Assembly: GCA_002633005.1 (NCBI GenBank)
Contig: NMRA01000129.1
Span: 815,108 to 836,550, forward strand
Source: Phoronis australis
Lineage: Eukaryota > Phoronida > Phoronidae
DNA: 21,443 nt
Reading direction: 5' to 3'
The notes beneath the pieces are model-generated. The model worked only from the letters and a program-made list of their open reading frames with translations, made no database searches and was not told where the DNA came from. The position numbers were made by a program, and so were the translations under genes. Shown here piece by piece: positions 12,601-19,532 of the stretch (position 1 is the stretch's first letter; each line of letters starts with the position of its first letter).

Positions 12601-12969
12601 TTCCTGATAGGTACTGCTGACTCTTTCAATCTCGACAGCCATTGTGTACGGCAGCTTCCTAATTGTGAGTTGAAGTTTCAGGTTATCAAGTTTCAAGTAG
12701 TACCGTTAGTTGTTTTTACTGGCGAGAACTCTTTGAAAGCCTAGCTATTGAACCTGTGCATATACGACAAAACTGACACAACAGCACAAATTCTGTAGAT
12801 CTTATAAGCATGTGAATGCTCAAACTAGGATTCTAGCATAAATGTCATCCAAATTGTGTCAGTTTGAAGTGGACCACTGATTCGAATACTTGGTCAGTTG
12901 GTGCCAGACCAAGGCAAGGACTAGTAAATTGCCATTGGTTGTGAACACTAGTGATAAACGAACACCTAC
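9615..12969 (-). other. PIP5K1 intron 1
   Basis: About 3.35 kb between the exon 1 donor and the microexon acceptor. It holds the diverged repeat pair at 11505-11958 and a small GATAAAATA direct repeat around 9874-9895. No further coding exon is supported. First introns of such genes often hold enhancers, but no specific site is claimed. Confidence 0.5.
11505..11958. repeat. Diverged repeat pair, spacing 424 bp
   Basis: A 30-bp block at 11505-11534 (TTGGTGCAACCATGGGGTCA onward) recurs at 11929-11958 with 26 of 30 bases matching. Related shorter motifs of the form GGTYATTNAGTGCA lie between them (near 11663 and 11829). This suggests an old tandemly expanded sequence, now heavily decayed, within PIP5K1 intron 1. 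Confidence 0.55.
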
Positions 12970-13021
12970 CTTTGGCTTTAGTTCTGTCAATGCCTGCTTG
13001 TGTGATGACTTTAGACTCCAT
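12970..13021 (-). CDS. PIP5K1: PIP5K1 coding exon 1 (start exon), partial gene
   Basis: First coding exon of a type I phosphatidylinositol-4-phosphate 5-kinase gene, identified through its in-phase link to the diagnostic exon at 6111-6248. The ATG at 13021 sits in a fair Kozak context (CCCATCATGG) and encodes MESKVITQAGIDRTKAK, then one G before the donor AAAG|GTAGGT, so the exon ends in phase 1. Reading upstream in frame, a TAG occurs eight codons before the ATG, so this is the likely start unless an acceptor (TTCAATTAG) is used there. A GTAAGT donor at 13173 and an acceptor-like CTGCTTTAG near 13063 allow a short 5'UTR intron of about 111 bp. The extreme N-terminus of PIP5K1 is variable across animals, so this exon alone would not identify the gene; phase and donor support it. 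Confidence 0.6.
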
Positions 13022-13332
13022 GATGGGTACAGCAGACACCAAGTCTTCCGACTAATTGAAATCTAAAGCAGTAAAGACTTGACTTCCACACTGTCACTAT
13101 ATTTTCAGACTTCAATGGAAAATATCGGTGTGTCCACCAACTTTGTTCCGCACCGTTTTACAAGTTCACTTACGCTTTACACGAACAAACACAGGGTCTC
13201 TTACGATGTGCTCCTCAGAAATTGCGTCTCCCATTCTCATCGACTCTTATCCAACCTATCAGACTAAGAAGGACTAAATAAAAGTGCCGGGTAAATTACA
13301 TGTCGAAACAGAAAGTCCCAATGTTGAGTACT

Positions 13333-13354
13333 GCGGCCATTTTGCACATGCGCA
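13333..13354 (-). promoter_or_regulatory. Candidate PIP5K1 core promoter: YY1-like plus NRF1-like sites
   Basis: On the minus strand TGCGCATGTGCA (NRF1 palindrome with one mismatch) runs into CAAAATGGCCGC (YY1-like, one mismatch to AANATGGCGGC). The two overlap by two bases. This pair is typical of TATA-less animal promoters, and YY1 sites on the sense strand usually sit just downstream of the transcription start. The orientation matches the minus-strand PIP5K1 gene, and the position, about 320 bp before the ATG, leaves room for a 5'UTR and possibly a short intron. The promoter role is inferred from motifs and position only. Confidence 0.45.
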
Positions 13355-14647
13355 AAAGCTGATTTTACGTCACGCCACAAGTATGGTGGTCAAAGTGTGT
13401 TTCGGCCACTCTGAGAATTCATTTAGCACACAGGTTGAGCGCTTTCGAGGCAATGAAATAGATCAAAATCATAAAACTTGCAGCCGCTAAATTTAGAGCT
13501 ATAAACATATTGTCATGTTTAATCCTGACTCAATTTACGTGGAATAACCATTTCACACAGTCACTGATATTTTATTTGTTTGACCTGTTTGTTTATTCTG
13601 TGTACGGTGAAACCGTACCCATACGTCCAGACAAAATAAATGCACACTCAGATAAAAAATAAGCTTTGCTAAATATATTAAAAATTATGACACTGTACCT
13701 GCAAAATAATGATCCGAACTTCGACCAGGTACTAAACTAAAATTATAGGAAATGGAAATTTATAACATCATCAGAGCGAGTAACCAACGATTCGGGACCG
13801 GACCCGGCCGTCCCCATCTGACCGTCAGTTGGTTGACACAAAAAAGGAAAAATAAGGGCAGCGGCAAAACGTTTTTACGGTTAATGCATGTATAGGTTCT
13901 GGTGAGTTGTGGCCACCCCCTACTGCCCGCCTCCATTGCGGCAGGCCTTCAGCGGGCGTCCGCCGCGGAAGCGGGCTCTAGCACCGAGGAGAATGGAAAA
14001 GGAATATGAGGTAATTTCAATTCGGCTCGCGATAGGGTGGGCGCGGGATATTTTACTCTCACTTGCAAGTATCGTGTCGGGTGCCGGGGTATTTTTAATT
14101 GGCTTTAATCTGTGCCTTAGAGGAGATCGTCTGTCTGGTCAGTTTAACTGCGTCACATCATGAGTAAAAATTTTGGGTTACACTTTTAGCACCCCTACTT
14201 TAACCAGGATAGCTCTATGCCACATCAAGCTTTATTAGGCCCCAGTCATATGCCTAGGGATGATCCTTTGTTGAAGCTGGGGAGGCGTGATCTTGTCACT
14301 TTCTCCGCATGCAGAAGATCAGTAATACTTCCTATTCCTAGAACTGTTTATGGTATCCTTTATTTGTTCATTTATTTCATTGGTTAATTCGTGTTTCTCA
14401 GATCTCTATATATATCACTTTCACTATATTTTAAGTATTATCAGTAGCTTCAGTAGAATGAGTTGTTTCTCCGCATTGAGAGTTGTTCTCATCATTCGTT
14501 GACAGTCTTCAATATACTAGTCAAGATTCTTCTCTTGTGTTCTTGCCTATCCTCGTACACAGCCAAACCGCATTTTTCCGTGTACTCCCCAAAACGTACG
14601 TACAAAAGGTTCTTGCTGGGGCTAATTTGCAAAACCTCTATATTGGC
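13355..14647. other. Upstream flank with CpG-rich segment (about 13,780-14,060)
   Basis: DNA upstream of the PIP5K1 promoter. The segment around 13,780-14,060 is visibly richer in G+C and CpG than its surroundings and could be a regulatory or CpG-island-like region, or the start of an unrecognised gene. Short open frames exist on both strands: a plus ATG at 13993 followed by GAG|GTAATT, and a minus ATG at 13936 reading 58 codons. Neither shows a known motif. From 14,164 to 14,640 I see only low-complexity T-rich DNA. Confidence 0.4.
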
Positions 14648-14721
14648 AGCGCACCATAGGGGTCTGGGTTATAGCCCCCCCCCCCCCCCCCACCACTTTT
14701 TTCAGTGCTGCACCGCCCATG
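14648..14721 (+). repeat. C-rich dispersed repeat, copy A, with 17-C run
   Basis: Reads GCGCACCATAGGGGT, then a C homopolymer of 17 bases (14675-14691), CACCACTTTTTTCAGTG and CTGCACCGCCCATG. The same order of blocks appears at 17,708-17,762 without the long C run, so this is a dispersed repeat in which a CCC tract expanded. Family unknown. Confidence 0.7.
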
Positions 14722-15133
14722 CTTTAGCTTAGAATTTCTAGAAGCTAATTTTCGCGATGTCTTTTTTCAGCATGAATACAAACACAGTTGGATCTCGGGG
14801 TTTCAGAATCGGTGAACTATCAATCAACTTTGTTGTGATAAAGGCCATAGGCTCATCGTGCAAAAGAATGGCATTTAGGGCGTAACCAATGGAACATATT
14901 TATACGAAAGGTTAATTATTTGTTTTTTATTACTTTCTGACATCAATTAAATGGTTTTATATACGAAAAGATGCTTACAATAATGCATGTCAATGTACTT
15001 TTCTTTAATTTCAGTATATGTATTACAATAAAAAAGAAAATGGTCTTTGTCCTCAATAATTTTGGGATGGAAGGGACATAACGGCAATCTTCCACATTTG
15101 CTTAACACCGCATGGTTTGAGCAGAAATTGGTT

Positions 15134-15390
15134 CATGCGCGCACCCACTGGGGCTCGGGGGGGTTCGAACGACCCCTCCATTTGACGAAGTGGGTAAAAA
15201 GGTCCGCCTTAGAGAAACAAAAAGCCTGAGAAAATGAGACAAATGTCCACTGAAAAGGCGCAGACGCACAGTTCACAGTCCTGAAAGTGGTACCCCGTTT
15301 TTTTAGTCCTCCCGCTTTTTTGTTAGCAAAAGGTCAACTTTGTCAGAAATTCGAGCCCCCCCCCCAAATTAAAGGCTGGGTGCGCGCATG
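15134..15390. mobile_element. Small non-autonomous element (MITE-like), copy 1, 257 bp
   Basis: Bounded by perfect 14-bp terminal inverted repeats, CATGCGCGCACCCA at 15134-15147 and its complement at 15377-15390. The interior includes a G-rich and a C-rich patch near the two ends and no intact gene. A diverged copy in the opposite orientation lies at 18,872-19,101, so it is a dispersed family. I see no convincing target-site duplication (flanks AATTGGTT and TAGTTATT), so the transposon class is open. Confidence 0.6.
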
Positions 15391-15579
15391 TAGTTATTTC
15401 TAACCTACGTTTACAAAATTTAATACGTTTTCGAGCCAATCGTGTTCCTGGAAGCCTCATATTTCGGCTCCATAACACAGTGTAGGGTGAATCATTTTAT
15501 CAAATATCTCTAAGGCTACACGCGTTTGTAGTTCACGCACTGTTATGTTATCTCATTATCTCACCAAGGTTGTTGTGAC

Positions 15580-15583
15580 TTAA
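15580..15583. repeat. TTAA target-site duplication, left
   Basis: TTAA directly before AGGCGAAGG, matching the TTAA directly after the right arm at 16915-16918. Confidence 0.8.
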
Positions 15584-15896
15584 AGGCGAAGGCAACCTTT
15601 TTTCATGTCACTTTTAGCAAAAATAAGGTTCGTTGATTATCCCAAACACATTTTTCACTTAATTACAGCTTTTCGTAATTTGATTAATTTCTCGTCCTCT
15701 ACTCCGGAAGTGACGTTTTGGGAGGCAAGAGTTTCGCGCCAATTTCTTTTCATTATAGTCTGACTATGAGAGCTGTCGAGTCAGTCATTGTTCAACCTCG
15801 GTTGTGAAAAGTTCGGTCGTCGTTTGCTTTTTTTTACAAGTCAGTCAACATGCCACGCTGTTGCTGCGTGCCGGGATGTGCTCATTATCGTCTCAC
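15584..15896. repeat. Transposon left inverted arm (~313 bp)
   Basis: Pairs with the complement of 16603-16914. Both contain the upstream block with TTTCGCGCCAATTTCTTTTC and GAGTCAGTCATTGTT, then the ATG and about 15 codons of the THAP frame up to TATCGTCTCAC, after which the two ends diverge. Confidence 0.9.
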
Positions 15897-16521
15897 ACGC
15901 GCTTTGTGTACCTTGCGTCGCTTTCCGAAGGATGACACACTTCACCGTACTTTGCTAGCTCGTTCATGTGAAGAACGCAGCGCTACCCGTCCACGCAACG
16001 TACAAAGCAGTGGAGGGTTACCGAGGGTGACAAGCATTTTCTGCCGTCAGAGATTACGACAGAGATATGTACGCTGAATTGACAAAGGTCCCTGCGAAAC
16101 AAGGCTTGAAGAAACCGGTACATACCGTGGCTGATGTTGATCCCTGTCGCCAACTCCGAGAAGTGCGTTTTTGAAGCGAGAAGCCTCGCGAGCTGTGGCC
16201 TCTATATATACAGTGACTGGAGGCACTTCATCTACTGTCACCCGTGCCTCCGAACGTACCTCACTTCGTGCAGTTCCGGGAACTAGCAGTGATTCGCCCT
16301 GTGCTGTTGTCTCCAGCTCAGAGCCTGTAAGCAGCTCTGCAGCGATGTTGAGTAGTGGGAGCGAATACAGGCCCAGTTCGACACCCAGTGAAGAGGACAG
16401 TTCGTCATCCAATGAACAGATCGGTGAGCCTAAGTTTGATACGTTTATTGTGGACTTGTATTGGAGCTATGATTTAGAAGGTGCCAAGTGTGTGGCGAGG
16501 GAGTCACACGGCGGGATGTAA
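15850..16521 (+). pseudogene. Broken THAP-transposase remnant, left-hand copy
   Basis: Starts MPRCCCVPGC, the N-terminal cysteine pair of a THAP (C2CH) DNA-binding domain, followed by a LRRFPKDDTLHRTLL-like segment typical of THAP domains. The frame meets a stop at 16075. Family-like sequence continues in other frames: GDKHFLP near 16026-16046, where the family has C-x2-H-F so the cysteine codon appears mutated to Gly, then DYDRDMYAELTKVPAKQG from 16052. Further on the original frame reopens into a long Ser-rich linker (about 16,230-16,410) and EPKFDTFIVDLYWS, which resembles the start of a transposase core. It is at least twice frameshifted. The intact parent would bind transposon ends. No catalytic core is present. 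Confidence 0.65.
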
Positions 16522-16649
16522 GCAGTTTGGGTGCTCCGATCACCCTCCAGTGGGAGTGTTTCGCGGGACACTTGGGCAAGTGGGACAGTTCTTCCTCTGT
16601 ACGTGAGACGATAATGAGTACACCCCAGTACGCAGCAACAGCGTGGCAT
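16445..16649 (-). pseudogene. Broken THAP remnant, right-hand copy (opposite strand)
   Basis: From an ATG at 16649 the minus strand reads MPRCCCVLGCTHYRLT, nearly the same as the left-hand copy. After that a neighbouring frame gives LPKCPAKHSHWRVIGAP and VTPSPHTWHLLNH, which fit the FPK-x-P, Trp and S-x-H-T spacing of the middle of a THAP domain, although the C-x2-H pair is lost. So the frame is shifted once near 16,600 and decays. Beyond the shared arm this copy is not a simple mirror of the left-hand one. It overlaps the end of the left-hand remnant on the other strand. Confidence 0.5.
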
Positions 16650-16914
16650 GTTGACTGACTCGTAAGCAAAAGCAACCGACGACCGAACTTATCACAGCCG
16701 AGGTAGAACAATGACTGACTCGACTGCTCTTACAGTCAGACTATATGAAAAGAAATTGGCGCGAAATTCTTGCCTTCCAAAACGTCACTTCGGGAGTAGA
16801 CGACGAGTAATTAAATAAATTACGAAAAGCATTAAATAAGTGAAATATATGTCTGGGATAATCAACGAACCTTATTTTTGCTAAAAATGACATGAAAAAA
16901 GGTTGTCTTCGCCT
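16603..16914. repeat. Transposon right inverted arm (~312 bp)
   Basis: Complement of the left arm at about 90% identity by eye, with small indels such as TCATTATAGT against TCATATAGT. It carries its own ATG for a THAP frame on the minus strand. Confidence 0.9.
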
Positions 16915-16918
16915 TTAA
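16915..16918. repeat. TTAA target-site duplication, right
   Basis: TTAA directly after TCTTCGCCT, matching the left copy at 15580-15583. Confidence 0.8.
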
Positions 16919-17707
16919 AATCTCCCATTTTAAATTTAAACACTAGCCTTTGAGACCATAATTGACACAGCACATTCGAGCTATTACAGCTGCATTTCGC
17001 CACTATTTAGCCTTCATTGTTAATTCATACGATTGGATGCTTTGGGTATGGAAATTTTACCACGCTCATCTAACCTTGAATTATTGTCAAATAAGCCGGC
17101 AACTCAAGTCATTGCGTACATGAGACGCAATTTTAATGTCGATCAACCTCAATAAACTCTGCAGCGTTTTCGATCCTATGGTCTCGACATTCTTCAATAT
17201 TGGTAATGGAAATGGCATCCTATCACGCAAAGAGGGAATATCATGAGACCAGTTTTATGAGAGCAAAAGGCCTTATTCGATTTTCGTTTGTCACAGCTGA
17301 GCAGGGCGAACCCCAGCGCTAACTATAATCATAATTTCTTAAATGGCATCAGGTGCAAACTAGGATTGAAAGTTATCCATCCTTTGTGCACTCAAACATA
17401 AAATTAGTAACACTTATCTTAACTTCATACAAAAGAAGAATAGAAAATGGCAATGAAAAATAATTTCGTGTTTGATTTCGAGTAAAAGATTAGAACCCGC
17501 GGCCCAGAACTAGCAAACACCAAACTCACAGTCCACACCCGTTTCTCTTAACTCGTCCTCACACACGCACTAAAAACACCACAATACCCGGTGACTAAAA
17601 GGCCACACCCGTCTCCTGGACTCGATTCCAGCGGCGACCAATTCAGGCAGACTGCGTCGGTCGGACTCATTGCAAGGCCATGTGCTGTGCTGCCCACAGT
17701 CTATGTG
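16919..17707. other. Intergenic, nothing recognised
   Basis: AT-rich DNA between the transposon and C-rich repeat B. An imperfect short duplication is visible (CCACACCCGTTTCTC near 17,534 and CCACACCCGTCTCCT near 17,602). No gene or RNA is supported. Confidence 0.5.
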
Positions 17708-17762
17708 TGGTGCACCACAGGGGTGCTATAACACCCACTTTCTCAGTCCTGCGCCGCCCATG
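17708..17762 (+). repeat. C-rich dispersed repeat, copy B
   Basis: Contains GTGCACCACAGGGGT, CTATAACACCCAC, TTTCTCAGTC and CTGCGCCGCCCATG, matching copy A block by block and in the same orientation, but with only CACCC where copy A has 17 C. The true ends of the element cannot be fixed from two copies. Confidence 0.65.
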
Positions 17763-17953
17763 AGGCTTCATATGGGTTGCCTGTCTCCATAGAGTTAAGA
17801 AAATTGTGAAAATGCAAGATCAACAAGTTTTTGTGAAATATCACCATACATTACAAACGAAGCAATTGCGATCCGGTAACACTATTTGGCGGGTGTGTAT
17901 GCCTTGCCTGTTCTCAGTGCATACGTACGACAAGCGAGAGATAGCTCACCGTA

Positions 17954-17990
17954 AGCTGACTACCAAAAAGTACAGTCAAGGTAGTCAGCT
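17954..17990. repeat. Inverted repeat, 11-bp arms, 15-nt loop
   Basis: AGCTGACTACC at 17954-17964 and GGTAGTCAGCT at 17980-17990 are perfect complements and could form a hairpin in RNA or DNA. No pol III or miRNA context is evident, and the stem is too short for a typical miRNA precursor. Confidence 0.8.
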
Positions 17991-18394
17991 ACGAAGTTGT
18001 TCACATCAAAATTTGTCAAGTTGACCTTGGAGACATCGGTGGACTTCGAAAATCTTATTTATCATACTTATTTCTCTTGGTGTAAAACTAAGATGATTTC
18101 AATATCGACTAGTTCATGGAATATGTACAAATTCATGTCTTTCTAAACTAGACGTCTCGGAGTCCTCTGCTTGTATATTTTGTAAACATAAACTAAGAAG
18201 GCCCAGAAACTTGGACATTTTTGTGTCTATAGTGTGAATTTATTAGAACTTTTGGGAAGATGTTTGACCTTTGCTTGAATGGTAATGGTGATATATTGAC
18301 GAACGCTAGTATTATTTTTGGAGTAACGATATATATTCAACAACAAATTAAATTTTGATTTTAGCAAAATATCACATAAACCGTCAAAGATTGG

Positions 18395-18404
18395 GGGGCG
18401 GGGC
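18395..18404. promoter_or_regulatory. Isolated Sp1/KLF-type GC box
   Basis: GGGGCGGGGC fits the GC-box consensus and stands out in AT-rich surroundings. There is no adjacent gene start, so function is doubtful. Confidence 0.25.
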
Positions 18405-18871
18405 TTTACCATTTCTTTATGCTTTTGCAAATATTTTATAACAGTACTGCACCACTGCAATTTTTTTCACGGGACAGCGGCTTGAAAGATTTGGAGATAG
18501 ACGGTCGAATTTTTCCGACGTTGCGGAAAACTATAGTGAATGATTGAGTGCGTAGCGTGTGACATTTAATGAAACGAAATATGTGATAGTAGTCATTATT
18601 GAATTCTTTTAATTTGTATCAGTACACGCTCTTGATCTTTGTGTGTGTATATGTGTGCCGGATTATTACTCTGGCTTAGCGTATAACTTTTTGAGTTATT
18701 CGAAATAAATGTATTTTTAAAAAGTTGTACACAGCAAGCCGCTACTTCAAGTTGCTCTTTGACAGTATCAATTTTGTTGCAGAGCCATGCTCAGTGGTAG
18801 TCCAATGTTGAATCACTGACCTTTGGGCGGCGTTTTGAGACCTGTAGTCGGGTCTAATACTAGTTTCACAT

Positions 18872-19101
18872 CATGCGCGCACCCAGCCTAAAAAGTGTGG
18901 ACTCAAATTTTTGAGAATGTACCTTTTACTAAACAAAAAACAAAAAAACGGAGTACGTTCAAAGCTGTGACTTTTGTGCATTCGCCGAATCTAGTTTCCT
19001 GTCTTTTCAGTGGAATTTTGTCTCGTCTACTTTTTTCGGAGTTTTGTTTCTCTGAGGCCGGACTTTTTTGCCCACTTCGCCAAATAGGGGAGCTCGTTCA
19101 A
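18872..19101. mobile_element. MITE-like element, copy 2 (inverted relative to copy 1, truncated)
   Basis: Begins with the same CATGCGCGCACCCAGCCT terminus as the complement of copy 1. It then aligns along its length through shared blocks ACCTTTT-x-CTAA, AAAAAAACGG, TTTTCAGTGGA, TTTTGTTTCTCT and CCCACTTCG. Identity is roughly two thirds by eye. The far terminus is not recognisable, so this copy is truncated or decayed. An open frame across it (18,895-19,149) is a by-product of the repeat and is not called as a gene. Confidence 0.6.
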
Positions 19102-19450
19102 CTTTATAGTGGTAACTACTCTAAATTAATCAGGCGCGCGGGTTGTTAAAGCCGCTTTGAGAATACCACTGCTCGGCACTCCGAGTTGTGCCGCACCCGG
19201 CCATGACGAGCCTCTATGGTGCCACTGAGCCGTGACAGTACGTGATCCGCTGAACCCGTGGTCACATTTATCTCGCCTGACTTTCTATATCCTGAGACAG
19301 ATTGCAAGACGACGCGGTTTTGATTGATTTGATCTAGAACAGATTCTATGACGTAATGAGACGGTGAACTCGGGAAATAAGTCGATCATTCACTTTTATG
19401 TGGTCGTTAACCCTTGAGCGTAACCTGGTGGTGATGTAAAATACCAAACT
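19102..19450. other. Intergenic, moderately CpG-rich
   Basis: Between MITE-like copy 2 and the candidate promoter. It has raised CpG (for example around 19,130-19,260) and a small hairpin CGGCAC/GTGCCG at 19,174-19,193. It could be part of the promoter region of the candidate gene start to its right. Confidence 0.35.
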
Positions 19451-19506
19451 ATGCATTATGGGATAGCACGTACCCATCCATTCATAACGAGACTGTGATG
19501 ACGTCA
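19451..19506 (+). promoter_or_regulatory. Candidate promoter: ZNF143-like core and CRE
   Basis: CCCATAATGCAT on the minus strand (19451-19462) matches the core of the ZNF143/Staf site found in many animal promoters. A perfect CRE, TGACGTCA, lies at 19499-19506. Both sit within 85 bp of a strong splice donor. The combination suggests a transcription start here, but each motif alone could occur by chance. Confidence 0.35.
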
Positions 19507-19532
19507 GAGGAAGGGAAAACAAGAAACTGCTG
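19498..19532 (+). CDS. Possible first coding exon of an unrecognised gene
   Basis: ATG at 19498 reads MTSEEGKTRNC and then TG before the donor CTG|GTAAGTGT, ending in phase 2. A candidate second exon (20069-20146, acceptor TCTCAAAATCAG, donor GAG|GTAAGT) stays open in the matching phase and would add a Trp followed by DDWKICHHLHGSLHES and about ten more residues. An open run of 26 codons is weak evidence, and no homology is recognised. No convincing third exon was found before the window ends. Confidence 0.2.

Larger units (their letters stand above)
15584..16914 (+). mobile_element. Kolobok-like DNA transposon, non-autonomous, 1,331 bp
   Basis: A complete element flanked by TTAA on both sides, with ends AGGCGAAGGCAACCTTTTTT and AGGCGAAGACAACCTTTTTT (right end complemented). 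TTAA duplications plus a THAP zinc-finger at the start of the encoded protein are the combination established for the Kolobok superfamily. piggyBac also uses TTAA but lacks THAP, and P elements have THAP but 8-bp duplications. The two inverted arms are ~313 bp and about 90% identical, and each includes the start of a THAP reading frame. The middle holds a Ser-rich linker and a short transposase-like remnant. No complete DDE catalytic domain is present, so it must have been mobilised in trans. Superfamily assignment is an inference from target site and domain. Confidence 0.75.
17763..18871. other. Intergenic, with minor structural motifs
   Basis: No gene recognised. It contains an 11-bp-arm hairpin (17,954-17,990), a GGGGCGGGGC Sp1-like box (18,395-18,404), a small 7-bp-arm hairpin TTTTCCG/CGGAAAA (18,511-18,530), a GT/TA run near 18,640 and an isolated AATAAA at 18,704. 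None is tied to a transcript. Confidence 0.5.

Noticed and set aside
15155-15180. GGTTCGAAC motif inside MITE-like copy 1, resembling a pol III B box
   Set aside because: It does not complete GGTTCRANNCC and there is no A box at the right distance; it is simply part of the element.
15580-16918. piggyBac or P-element identity for the TTAA-flanked transposon
   Set aside because: piggyBac shares TTAA but has no THAP domain and its ends usually begin with CCC; P elements have THAP but make 8-bp duplications. Kolobok explains both features.
17620-17660. tRNA-like B box on the minus strand (GGAATCGAGTCC) followed by TTTT
   Set aside because: The stem-loop has an 8-nt loop rather than 7, and no convincing A box or cloverleaf is found upstream, so neither a tRNA nor a tRNA-derived SINE is supported.
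18704-18709. AATAAA followed by a GT-rich stretch, as a possible gene 3' end
   Set aside because: No upstream coding exon on the plus strand; AATAAA is common in AT-rich DNA.
18895-19149. 84-codon plus-strand frame across MITE-like copy 2
   Set aside because: Its sequence is accounted for by the dispersed repeat; the equivalent region of copy 1 shows no intact frame, so coding is not conserved.
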